Assembly: GCA_029959555.1 (NCBI GenBank)
Contig: JASCPI010000024.1
Span: forward strand, 1 to 64,000
Origin: Lysobacteraceae bacterium PS02065
GTDB taxonomy: Bacteria > Pseudomonadota > Gammaproteobacteria > Xanthomonadales > Rhodanobacteraceae
Direction of reading: 5' to 3'
Length of the DNA stretch: 64,000 nt
In this document: one piece after another, positions 8,580-17,900 of the stretch
Layout: each line of letters opens with the position of its first letter
How positions within the stretch are numbered: the stretch's first letter is position 1
The notes under the pieces: model-generated
Database searches by the model: none
The model's input: only the letters and a program-made list of their open reading frames with translations
What the model was told of the DNA's origin: nothing
Program-made: the position numbers and the translations under genes

Positions 8580-9712
8580 GCCGCCTTCCTCAGCGCGAGG
8601 TCGGCGAGCACGTCGGCGAAGGCCGCGGCGACCGATCCGGGATGCAGGTCCTCGACGGCGGCGCGTGCGCGCCGTCGCATGAGTTCGCGCCGTTGCGGCG
8701 CGTCGGCGAGTGCCGCGGCCATGCGCACGAAGGCTTCGTCGTCGCCGAACGGCACGCGCACGCCGTCGCCGGGGCCGGTGATGTGTTCGCGAGCGGCGCC
8801 GTAGTCGAACGCGACGACCGGCACGCCGCTCGCCATCGCCTCGAGGGTGACGTTGCCGAAGGTCTCGGTGACGCTCGGGAACAGGAACAGGTCGCCGCTC
8901 GCGTAATGCCGCGCGAGATCCTCGCCGCGGCGCGCGCCCGTGAAGACGATGTCGCCGTGTTCGGCGGCGAGGCGCGCGCGCTCGGGGCCGTCGCCGACGA
9001 TGACCATGCGCGCGAGCGGGTGACGCTGCTGGATCGCGCGGAACGCGGCGACCGCGACGTCGAGGTTCTTCTCGGCGGCGAGCCGGCCGACGTGGATCAC
9101 CACCGGCGAGTCGTCGAACACGCCCCAGGCGCGGCGCAGCGCTTCGTCGCGATGCGCCGGATTGAACTGCGTGGTGTCGACCGCGCGGCGCAGAACGCGC
9201 ACATGGCGGAAGCCGTTCGACCCGAGGAACGAGGCGAGCTCGAGCGTCGGCACGAGCGTGGCACCCGCGCGGTTGTGGAAGCGACGCATGCCCGCGAACA
9301 CGAGCGGGGTCAGCCAGCCGAGGCCGTAGTGGCGGGCGAAATCGTCGAAGCGCGTGTGGAAGCCCGTGCATGCCGGGATGCCGAGGCGTCGTGCCGCGCC
9401 GAGCGCGCTGTGGCCGAGCGGGCCTTCGGTGGCGACGTAGAGCGCATCGGGTCGCCTGGCGCGCCAGCGTCGCGACAGCAGCCACGGCGAGGGCAGGCCG
9501 AAGCGCAGTGAGGGATAGCGCGGCAGCGCGCCTCCGCCGACCAGCAGCGTGTCGAAGCCGTCGTCACGCGTCTTCGATTCGTCCGCCTGCTGCGGACGGA
9601 TCACCTCGACCTCGTGGCCGAGCGCATGCAGGCCGGACGCCAGCGCGTGCACGGTGAGGGCGACGCCGTTGATCTCGGGTGGCCAGGTCTCGGTGACGAT
9701 CGCGACACGCAT
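8576..9712 (-). CDS. GT4-family glycosyltransferase
   Basis: 378-residue GT-B fold enzyme. The N-terminal part (IVTETWPPEINGVALTVHALASGL) is typical of glycosyltransferases that transfer mannose or glucose to lipids. The C-terminal nucleotide-sugar half carries VIHVGRLAAEKNLDVAVAAF, IVGDGPERARLAAEH and PSVTETFGNVTLEAMASGVPVVAFD (the E-x7-E motif). The start at 9712 is chosen for a GGGGAG site 8 bases upstream; GTG and ATG codons further upstream are less well placed. Coupled by a 4-base overlap to a PAP2 phosphatase. Acceptor not deducible; a membrane glycolipid is likely. Confidence 0.88.
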   Translation of the reverse strand: MRVAIVTETWPPEINGVALTVHALASGLHALGHEVEVIRPQQADESKTRDDGFDTLLVGGGALPRYPSLRFGLPSPWLLSRRWRARRPDALYVATEGPLGHSALGAARRLGIPACTGFHTRFDDFARHYGLGWLTPLVFAGMRRFHNRAGATLVPTLELASFLGSNGFRHVRVLRRAVDTTQFNPAHRDEALRRAWGVFDDSPVVIHVGRLAAEKNLDVAVAAFRAIQQRHPLARMVIVGDGPERARLAAEHGDIVFTGARRGEDLARHYASGDLFLFPSVTETFGNVTLEAMASGVPVVAFDYGAAREHITGPGDGVRVPFGDDEAFVRMAAALADAPQRRELMRRRARAAVEDLHPGSVAAAFADVLADLALRKAA

Positions 9713-10099
9713 GTCCACGTCTCCCCGCGGGCGGTGCGACAAGCGTCGCGCGGTTGCGTGAAGCGACGGTGTCGGGACTGCTGCAATGGCGTGACGGTGT
9801 CGGAGGCGGGTGTCCGTCGTGGCGTGGCGGGTGGGAAGAGTGCCTTGGGGAGTGTGATGGGCATTGGACGCACGAGTCGTCGGGGCAGCGCTTCCCTGGC
9901 TGGATGCGCGTCTTGCGGAGCGTGTGAGTCAAACCAACGGTGTAGAGCCGCCGGGATGACGGACTATGGTGTCGAGTGTCGTCGCCAACGCCAACGCGGC
10001 GCGGCGCGGCGTCGGTAGCCGCGACGGTCCGAGCCGGTCGGAGTACGTCCCCGGCGTGGCAGACTCGCACCTCGGAGAGTCCGCACGAGTGCATCGCGC
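9713..10099. other. intergenic region without a recognisable gene
   Basis: About 390 bases between the divergent glycosyltransferase gene and the hypothetical membrane protein gene. It must hold both promoters. Open frames here have atypical composition and no ribosome site. I see no tRNA, repeat or clear hairpin. Confidence 0.5.
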
Positions 10100-10717
10100 A
10101 TGACCGACATCGACCCGATCCCGCCTCCCGCGCCGCGCGCAGCGTCGCGTGGGCGCATCCGCTGGTTCGAGATTGTCATCGGGGCGAGCGCGATCCTGAT
10201 CTCGGTGGTGTCGCTGGTCGTGGCGATCAGCGCCAACCGCACGCAGGAGCGCATGCTCGCGGCGAGCGTGTGGCCGTCATTGATCTTCGGCACCAGCGAC
10301 TCGGCACCGGACGGCACGCCGCAGATCTCGCTCGACCTCATCAATCGCGGTACCGGTCCCGCACGCGTGCGCTGGGCCGAAGTCAGCCACGACGACACGC
10401 CGGTGCGCGGTGCCGATGCGCTGCTGCGTGCCTGCTGCGGGCGAGTCGATGCCGAGGTCGACCAGCTCGACGTGTTCACGAGCGGCATCCAGCGCCGCGT
10501 CGTCGGTCAGGACGAGTGGATCAACCTGCTGCGCGTCGCGCCGCCGAAGGCACCGAACCCCGTGTACGAGGCGCTGGTGCGCGAGCGTCGCGGCGTCCGG
10601 CTGCGCCTGTGCTACTGCTCGGTGCTCGACGATTGCTGGCTGCTCGACAGTCGGTCGAACGAGCCGGAACCCGTCGACCGGTGCCCGGCAGCGCCCGAGG
10701 TCGTCTGGGGCGGCTGA
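10100..10717 (+). CDS. hypothetical protein with one N-terminal membrane segment
   Basis: 205 residues, family not recognised. A proline-rich N-terminus (about 1-15) is followed by a basic patch and one transmembrane helix (about 22-46, IVIGASAILISVVSLVVAISA), then a beta-rich domain with LDLINRGTGPARVRWAEV. The Cys pairs CC (about residue 113) and CYC (about 172) suggest disulfides, so the domain probably faces the periplasm. The pattern of one anchor helix plus the NRGTGPARV strand resembles uncharacterised bacterial membrane-anchored proteins. The gene stands alone. Confidence 0.6.
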   Translation: MTDIDPIPPPAPRAASRGRIRWFEIVIGASAILISVVSLVVAISANRTQERMLAASVWPSLIFGTSDSAPDGTPQISLDLINRGTGPARVRWAEVSHDDTPVRGADALLRACCGRVDAEVDQLDVFTSGIQRRVVGQDEWINLLRVAPPKAPNPVYEALVRERRGVRLRLCYCSVLDDCWLLDSRSNEPEPVDRCPAAPEVVWGG

Positions 10718-10834
10718 TCGCAGCAGGGATGGGGTGCCGGTAGCGGCGTCGTGCTTCACGACCTCCGCCGAGCCGCGAGCCTGGACTGCGGGACATCGTG
10801 CGAAGGCGCCGACGCACGATGCTCCGGCATGATC

Positions 10835-10873
10835 CCGCACCCGCACCCGCACCCGCACCCGCACCCGCACCCG
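10835..10873. repeat. hexanucleotide tandem repeat (CCGCAC)6.5
   Basis: Six and a half perfect copies of CCGCAC in the gap between the hypothetical gene ending at 10717 and the DUF6498-like gene ending at 10937. It lies 64-102 bases downstream of the latter's stop. No promoter context is evident, so it looks like a simple-sequence repeat that could vary in length. Confidence 0.9.
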
Positions 10874-10936
10874 TCACGAATCGCTCCAACCGCTGCGAAG
10901 GATCGCGCCGAACCCGTCTCGCGCCCGGTGGCGTGG

Positions 10937-11608
10937 TCAAGCCTTCTCCCTATCCTTCTTCTTGTCCTTGCGCTTCGACTTCGCGAGCGCTCCCGCCTCG
11001 ATCGCGCGCTCACCCCAGGCCATGCCGAGGTCGGAGGCCGTCTTGAGGGCGATCACGGCCGTCATCGCGACCGGACCCGCCGCTTCGGACGCGGTCGCCA
11101 GGATCGAGAAGTGCATCGGTACCACGCGCAGGTAGGGCATGAACATGAGCGCGCCGAGGTTCGGCCTGCCACGTGCATCGCGCGCGAGCACGTTCGGTTG
11201 CTCGCGCAGCGCGCCGAACAGGAACGCGGCGCCGCCGGACAGCACCCAGACCAGTTCAGACGCAGGCACCGGTTTCGCCGCGGCGAGGAAGATGAAATAG
11301 AAGAAGTGGAACCCGCCGTAGTGCGCCACGAAGAACCACGTCGTGCTGCGCTTGCCGGCCTCGGTCTGCGGCACCGGCTGGCCGTTCGCCTTGAGGCCTT
11401 CGGTGCTGAAACGCTTGAGCGAGAACATGCGGTGCGCCTGCAGGACACCGATCGCGACGCTCTGGATCCAGAACGGCCACAGCACGTAGCTGGCCGGCCA
11501 GCGGTTCCACAACGCCATGACGAGGATCAGGCCGTTGGCCAGCAACAGCCCGCCGAGTTCGGCGCGCAGGCCTCGCGAAGGCACGGGCGGGGCAGGGGGC
11601 GCGTTCAT
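10937..11608 (-). CDS. DUF6498-like integral membrane protein
   Basis: 223 residues with about five hydrophobic segments. The sequences VLWPFWIQSVAIGVLQAHRMFSL and VAHYGGFHFFYFIFL match what I recall of DUF6498 proteins; the assignment is from memory of the pattern. The C-terminal tail is strongly basic (KSKRKDKKKDREKA) and should be cytoplasmic. Function unknown. It is transcribed away from the minor pilin operon, with 179 bases between them. Confidence 0.65.
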   Translation of the reverse strand: MNAPPAPPVPSRGLRAELGGLLLANGLILVMALWNRWPASYVLWPFWIQSVAIGVLQAHRMFSLKRFSTEGLKANGQPVPQTEAGKRSTTWFFVAHYGGFHFFYFIFLAAAKPVPASELVWVLSGGAAFLFGALREQPNVLARDARGRPNLGALMFMPYLRVVPMHFSILATASEAAGPVAMTAVIALKTASDLGMAWGERAIEAGALAKSKRKDKKKDREKA

Positions 11609-11787
11609 CGGGGGCTTCCTGTCGGTGGGGGCGCCGGATCTCGTCCGGTGACGGGGATCACCCCGGTGCCTCCGGCTGTGCCGCTCGTCCGCCGAATGCT
11701 ACCTCGCGACGCGCGCCGGTTGCCCCTCCCCGGGGCTGCGTCTAACGTCCCGCTGCCGACAACCGCGAACGATCCCGGGGACGATTC

Positions 11788-12333
11788 ATGCGGATGCCCA
11801 ACCAGTACCGATATGCCAGCCCGACGTGCCGCCCACGCGGATTCACGCTCGTCGAGCTCATGATCACACTCGCCGTGCTCGCCATCGCCGTCGCGATCGG
11901 CCTCCCGAGCTTCAGGGAGTTCGGTGTACGCATGAACGTGACCGAGACCACCAACGAGATCGTCCGTGCGCTCAATGTGGCCAGGACCGAAGCCGTGCGC
12001 CGCGGCGTCAATGTCGTCGTCGTGCCGAACGGCACCTGGACGCAGGGATGGATCGTTCGCCCGGAGGCGACCGCCGAAGTCCTGTACTCGCACGTTGCAC
12101 TCGCCAGTGGCTATACCCTCAAGGCCAATTCGACCGGCGGTGGCAGTGCCTCGCAAGTCACCTTCCGCGCCACGGGAGCGCTCGCGGTGGCCACCAGCTT
12201 CGATTTCAGCGTCTGCCGCCCGACGTTCAGCCCCGGCGATGCCGAGTCGCGCTGGATCCGCGTGGAAGGCAGCGGGCTCATCCGCAGCCAGCGCAATACG
12301 GCCAACGGCCAGAACAGTGCGGGGACCTGCTGA
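11788..12333 (+). CDS. fimT: GspH/FimT-family minor pseudopilin
   Basis: 181-residue prepilin. A basic leader of about 17 residues ends at the PilD cleavage site RG|FTLVELMITLAV with Glu5, followed by the hydrophobic N-terminal helix. The globular part carries LNVARTEAVRRGVNVVVVPNG and a C-terminal Cys, typical of FimT/GspH. It opens the operon fimT-pilV-pilW-pilX-pilY1-pilE, whose products form the priming complex at the tip of the type IV pilus. In some relatives FimT binds DNA for transformation; a basic C-terminus (LIRSQRNTANGQ) is compatible but not proof. The next Met at 11794 is an alternative start. Confidence 0.9.
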   Translation: MRMPNQYRYASPTCRPRGFTLVELMITLAVLAIAVAIGLPSFREFGVRMNVTETTNEIVRALNVARTEAVRRGVNVVVVPNGTWTQGWIVRPEATAEVLYSHVALASGYTLKANSTGGGSASQVTFRATGALAVATSFDFSVCRPTFSPGDAESRWIRVEGSGLIRSQRNTANGQNSAGTC

Positions 12334-12336
12334 GCC

Positions 12337-12858
12337 ATGACCACTCGTATCCCCCGCGCGGCACGAGGCTTCAGCCTGCTCGAGGTGCTGATCGCGCTGC
12401 TCATCTTCAGTCTCGGCCTGCTCGGCATGGCCGGGCTCATGGTCGTGTCGGTCAAGACCAACCAGAGCGCCTACCTGCGCACCCAGGCCTCGTTCCTCGC
12501 CCAGGGCCTGGTCGAGCGCATGCGCGCCAATCTCGGTCAGGTCACCACCTACGCGACGACCTATTCCGCGGCGACGGTCGGTGCCGATCCTTGTGCCGGC
12601 GGAGCGGTCTGCTCTCCCGCCAACATCAGCGTGCGAGATCGTGCGCTGTGGAGCCAGCAACTCGTCGACCAGCTGCCGAATCCGAACGCGACGATCCGTT
12701 GCGACGGCATGCTGCTCGGCATCGGCGCCCAGGTCGGCGCGGCGCCGTACAACGGCCTTTGCACCTTCACGATCCAGTGGAGCGAGACCTCGCTCGACCG
12801 CACGAGCACGACGGGGGCCGCCGATGTCCAGACCTTTGCCTGGGTCTTCAGGCCCTGA
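12337..12858 (+). CDS. pilV: type IV pilus minor pilin PilV
   Basis: 173-residue prepilin with cleavage site ARG|FSLLEVLIALLIFSLGLLGMAGL, which is characteristic of PilV. Four Cys residues in the globular domain should form disulfides. Starts 4 bases after the fimT stop and ends 5 bases before pilW, so it is co-transcribed and probably translationally coupled. Minor pilins PilV, PilW and PilX with PilE link PilY1 to the fibre and start assembly. Confidence 0.92.
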   Translation: MTTRIPRAARGFSLLEVLIALLIFSLGLLGMAGLMVVSVKTNQSAYLRTQASFLAQGLVERMRANLGQVTTYATTYSAATVGADPCAGGAVCSPANISVRDRALWSQQLVDQLPNPNATIRCDGMLLGIGAQVGAAPYNGLCTFTIQWSETSLDRTSTTGAADVQTFAWVFRP

Positions 12859-12862
12859 CGAG

Positions 12863-14227
12863 ATGATGCCCATGAAGACCCACCGATTCCGTCCGGACGC
12901 ATGCGTACGCCAGAAGGGCCTGAGCCTGCTCGAACTCATGGTCGCGCTCGCCCTCGGCGCCCTGCTCAGCATCGGCATCGCCTCGCTGTTCAGCACCACG
13001 AGCAACACGAACCGGGCCCAGGAGGGCATCGCGCGCCTGCAGGAGAACGGTCGCTACGCGATCAACCGCATCGAGGCCGACCTGCGCCAGACCTCGAGCC
13101 AGTACTGCAGCAATCGCAATGGCCCTTCGGTGTCGGGCACGGTTGCGCCGCTCTGGCCCATGCGTGCACCGCGCGTGTTCGCGGCGAGCATTTCGCTGCC
13201 TGACAGCAACAACATGAACAGCGTTGCGACGAGCGGAGCGCAGGCGGCCGGCCTCGCGACCTCGGCGTATGGGCTCAGTCCGCGTTTCTTCATGCAGGGC
13301 TACGCCTGCGCGAACGGTGGTACGTGCTCGGTGCCGACCAGTGTCGCGCCGGCCGCCGGCCTGGCGGCGGGCAACCGTGTGCCGAACACCGATGTCCTGA
13401 CCTTCCGTTACCAGCGTGGAACGGGGTGGCCGGTCGCTGGAGTATCGCCTGGGGGTACGTGTGCCACGGGCTCAACGCTGAGTGTCCTGCCTCAGGCGGG
13501 CGACGACCCCTTGACCGCGACCACGTTCGTGCGCGCCAACAAGCTCGTGATGGTCGCCGACTGCGAGAACGCGTCGATCCTCCCGGTGGCCGCCGTGTCC
13601 GGTACCGATTTCACGCTCGGCCCCGTCCTGCCGGGCACCACCCCACCGGGCTGCGCTGCCACGGGGTTGCGTGACAGGCGCGTGTTCAATTTCTCCGACG
13701 ACTTCGTCACCGTCACGTATTTCCTGCGCTTCGCGGCGGATGCCAATCCCGGCGCACGTGGCAACGGCGGTGGTGCGACGCGCCTGATTCCGGTGCTCGC
13801 GCGCAAGGAGAACGGCGGTACGGCACAGGATCTCGTCCAGGGCGTCGACCTGCTCGAATTCCGCTTCGCCGTGCAGGACAACCTCGGCAACACGCGCTAC
13901 CTCAATGCCGACCAGGTCGGCAACCGCCTCGGCAATTCGATCACCTGCCCGCCGAAGGCCGTCGGCGTGAACCCCACGCCGGGTACACCGACCGCCATGG
14001 AGCCCGGCTGTCTCTGGCGTGCCGTGCGCACGGTCGAGACGCGCCTGCTCGTCAATTCCATCGACGAGGTCGGCGATATCGACGCGAACGCGCGTGCGTA
14101 CCGCTTCTCCGACGCGGGCTGGCAGACGCCAGGCGACGGTGATGCGCTGCCGTCGGGCCTGCTCGCCCGCAACGTGCTGCGCCGCGAGTTCGTGTCGCAG
14201 GTGTCCAGCCGCAACTACAACCCCTGA
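12863..14227 (+). CDS. pilW: type IV pilus minor pilin PilW
   Basis: 454-residue prepilin; leader processed at QKG|LSLLELMVALALGALLSIGIASLF. The following LQENGRYAINRIEADLRQT is the usual PilW signature. The start is one of two tandem ATG codons (12863) or ATG 12872; the open frame reaching far back into pilV is not used. The length is at the long side of the family, due to Gly/Thr-rich loops in the C-terminal domain. Located in the minor pilin operon directly upstream of pilX. Confidence 0.9.
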   Translation: MMPMKTHRFRPDACVRQKGLSLLELMVALALGALLSIGIASLFSTTSNTNRAQEGIARLQENGRYAINRIEADLRQTSSQYCSNRNGPSVSGTVAPLWPMRAPRVFAASISLPDSNNMNSVATSGAQAAGLATSAYGLSPRFFMQGYACANGGTCSVPTSVAPAAGLAAGNRVPNTDVLTFRYQRGTGWPVAGVSPGGTCATGSTLSVLPQAGDDPLTATTFVRANKLVMVADCENASILPVAAVSGTDFTLGPVLPGTTPPGCAATGLRDRRVFNFSDDFVTVTYFLRFAADANPGARGNGGGATRLIPVLARKENGGTAQDLVQGVDLLEFRFAVQDNLGNTRYLNADQVGNRLGNSITCPPKAVGVNPTPGTPTAMEPGCLWRAVRTVETRLLVNSIDEVGDIDANARAYRFSDAGWQTPGDGDALPSGLLARNVLRREFVSQVSSRNYNP

Positions 14228-14241
14228 CCGGATCCGACGCC

Positions 14242-14901
14242 ATGACGTCCCGTCACCATTTCCATGCCCCCACCCGTGCCCGAGGCGCCGTGCTGTTCGT
14301 CGCCCTCGTGTTCCTCGTCCTGCTCACACTGCTCGCGCTGACCGCGGCGGGCACCTCGATCCTGCAGGAGCGCATGACCGGCGGCATGCGCAACCACCAG
14401 CTCGGCCTCATGGGCGCAGAAACCGGTGCGCGAGGCGGTGAGACCGGACTCTGGCTACTCAGTTACTCGTCGGCCCAGCCGCTCACCGTATGCGCCGCAG
14501 GCGCCGGCGGCTCGTGCGTCCAGCGTCCGCAGCCCAACGGGATCCTCCCGGCTGCGGTGCAGACGTTCCGCACGCAGAAGGAATGGATCACGGGCACGGG
14601 CGACGGCTCCTATCCGTTCCCGCAGGCGCTGACGGGGCTGACCGGCGACGGTGAAACCGCGTCGCTTTCCGCGCAGCCACGCTACCTGCTCGAGAACCTC
14701 GGCCCCGTTCGCCCGCCAGGTGCGGGGCAGCAGAAGGGCACGCGTGACCCCGAAGGTCGCTCGGCGGCGGGCAATCACGAACTCTATCGCATCACCTCGC
14801 GCAGCCAGGGCGGTACCGCGGGTGTGATCCGCGCCGTCGAAACCGTCTACTCCGCGCTCGACCTCATCAACACCGGCTTCAACCCGGACGTTTCCCCGTG
14901 A
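14242..14901 (+). CDS. pilX: type IV pilus minor pilin PilX
   Basis: 219 residues. N-terminus RARG|AVLFVALVFLVLLTLLALTAAG has the prepilin cleavage Gly but no Glu at +5, which is also the case in Pseudomonas PilX. The sequence LQERMTGGMRNHQLGLMGAETG is a family hallmark. Overlaps the pilY1 GTG start by 4 bases (GTGA). Part of the tip/priming complex. Confidence 0.9.
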   Translation: MTSRHHFHAPTRARGAVLFVALVFLVLLTLLALTAAGTSILQERMTGGMRNHQLGLMGAETGARGGETGLWLLSYSSAQPLTVCAAGAGGSCVQRPQPNGILPAAVQTFRTQKEWITGTGDGSYPFPQALTGLTGDGETASLSAQPRYLLENLGPVRPPGAGQQKGTRDPEGRSAAGNHELYRITSRSQGGTAGVIRAVETVYSALDLINTGFNPDVSP

Positions 14902-17900
14902 AGCCTTCGACGAGGACCACGATCATGACCATCCATCGCATCGCGGGCTCGATCCGTCTGTGCGGCTTCGTCGCGGGTGTCGCGATCGCCGCCGGCGTCG
15001 GTGTTGCTCCGTCGACCACGTTCGCTGCCGCGCCCGGTGCCGTCGATCTGATCGCGACACCTCCCGAGCTCACGACGAGCGTGTCGCCGAACCTCATGAT
15101 CACACTCGACGACTCGGGCTCGATGGGGCGCAACTTCATGCCCGATCAGCGTCCATACTCGGGCAATGGCTGGGGTGCCACGGATCAGCAGAACCAGACC
15201 TCGGACGCGACCTGGCCGAGCGGCGGCGGTCCTTACCTTTGCGCGGGCATCATCGACCCGAGCGTGACCGATCCGGCGAACCCGCGTTCGTGGGCGATGA
15301 ACGGCGTGTACTACAATCCCAACGCGACGTATCGGCCGCCATTGCTCGCGGATGGCTCCACCGAAATGCCGGATGCCACGATCACCGCCGCCTGGGACAA
15401 CGGCATCCTCGTCAATCGTCCTGCCTCGCCGACCGGCAGCACGGTGCGCAATCTTCTGCTCAATGCGCGGTTCTGCGGCAACACCGCGGGCTATTACCAG
15501 CTTCGTCCGGGCGTCGCCCTTCCGCTCGATGCCAATGGCCGCATGACCACGGCCGCCATCAACAACCTCTACACCGCCGCCAACTGGACGTGGGTGTCCA
15601 TGGCCTTGCAGCCGGTTACCCAGCAGGAGAACTTCGCGAACTGGTACTCGTACTACCACACGCGCCATCTCGCTTCGAAATCGGCTGTGTCGCGTGCGTT
15701 CGCCCCGTTCGACGAGAGCATCCGCGTCGCCTGGCAGAACATCAACGCGAACCAGATCGCCAACTCGCTGGGCATCTACAAGTTCCGTGATCCCGCGGGC
15801 TCGAACATCCGTACGCGTTTCTACAACTGGCTGTTCTCGTCGCCCGTCGGCGGCAGCACGCCGAACCAGGTCGCCGTGGACCGCGTCGGCCGGTTCTTCC
15901 AGCGTGCCACCGGCGCCGCGGACACGAACCCGTACTGGGATCGCGACATCAACCGCGAGCTCAGCTGTCGCCAGAACTTCCACATCAACATGACGGACGG
16001 TTTCTGGAACGGTGGCGTGACCACGCCGTCGATCACCGACCGCACGTCACCGATCACGCTGCCGGACGGCCGCACGTACACGATGAGCGACACCGAGAGC
16101 TCGATCTTCTGGAACGAGCTCGGCCCTACGCAGAACACGCTGGCCAACGTGGCGTTCTACTACTGGGCCACCGACCTGCGCCCCGATTTTCGCGCGAACG
16201 CCTCGACGAGCCTCAAGGTGCCGCCGTTCCTTCCTGACAAGTCGACGTCGCTGTTCGGCGTTCCCGTGCCCGATGGCGGCGACCCGCGTGACAACAAGGA
16301 GGTGTACTTCAATCCGGCCAACGATCCCGCCTCGTGGCCGCACCTCGTGCAGTTCATGATCGGATTCGGCGTTGACGGCACGATCCCGCGCACCACGACC
16401 GCGCTCGAGCGCCTGCGCCGAGGCACGCTGTCCTGGCCGGCGCTGCTCGGCACGGGCAGCTACAGCGACACGTCCGAGAAGATGGACGACATGTGGCATG
16501 CGGCGGTCAACAGCCGTGGCAAGTACTTCGCCGCGAGCAACCCGGAAGAGCTGATCAGCGCGCTCAGCGAGATCATCGCGAGCATCATCGCGCGCCGCGG
16601 CGCCTCCACGGCCGTGTCGGTGTCGCTGCCGCTCATCACCGACGGTACCACCGGCTACACCGCGGGCTACGACACGACCGACTGGTCCGGTTATCTCACC
16701 CGCAACCGCCTCGATCCGACCACCGGTGCGTCGACCGGCATCGAATGGGACGCGGGCTGCAAGCTGACCGGTGGCGCCTGCGCGAGCATGGCGACGACCG
16801 GCGGTCCCGCGCGTGATCCGAACTCGCGCGCGATCATCACGTCGAACGGCACGCCGGGCACCGGCAAGCCGTTCCGCTGGGCCAACCTCAACACGCTGCA
16901 ACGCTCGCGCCTCAACGTCGAACCGTCGTCGATCCGACTCGACCTGATTCCCCAGGTGTGGGTGCCCGACGTGCTCGGTACCCTGCGTCTGGATTACCTG
17001 CGCGGCACGCGCACCTACGAGAGCACGCTCGTGCCGCGTTTCCGCACGCGTGGCTCGGTCCTTGGCGCCGTCGTCAAGGGCGAGCCGGTCTACGTGTCGT
17101 CGCCGACGAGCGGACACCGTGACATCTTCCCGTCGGGGTCGCCGGAGGCGAGTGCCTATTCGTCGGGCAGCAGCTACGCGCGCTTCCAGTACGACAACCG
17201 CGGTCGTGCGCCGACGGTCTACGTCGCGGCCAACGACGGCATGCTGCACGCGGTCGATGCCGCCACCGGCAACGAACGCTGGGCTTACGTGCCGAATACC
17301 GTCATCGAGAACTTCCGCCTCGTGAAGACGACGCAGTCCGACGGTGGCCTCGTGCCGACGGTCGACGATGCGCCGCAGGTGCTCGACGTGTTCATCGACG
17401 GCCGTTGGAAGACCGTGCTCGTCGGTTCGCTGCGCCTCGGTGGCCGTGGCATCTACGCGCTCGACATTTCCAATCCTGCCGGCGTCAGCGAAGGCAGCGC
17501 TGCGAGCCTGCCGATGTGGGAGTACTCGAACGTGGCGCCGGCGACCGGTGCGGGCGGCAACTGCGCGCCGGGTGGCCGTTACTGCACCGACCTGGGCTAC
17601 ACCTACGATTCGGTGCAGATCGCGCGCCTCGGCTACCAGAACAAGTGGGTCGCGCTCGTGTCGTCGGGCTACTTCCCGACCGACCCTCTCGATCCCGCCA
17701 ACCGCGAGCTCGCAGCCGGTCGTACCTCGCTGCTCGTGATCGACCTCCAGACCGGCCAGTTGATCCGCAAGATCGACACCACCGAAGCGCCGCAGGCCGC
17801 CGGTGTCACGACCTACGGCATGTCCACGGCCGTCGTCTACGATTTCGGTTCCGACCAGATCGACGACATCGCGGTCGCGGGCGATCTGGCCGGCAATGTC

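Noticed and set aside
9713..10099. Short open frames in the gap before the hypothetical membrane protein
   Set aside because: His/Arg/Pro-rich products with no ribosome site or recognisable features.
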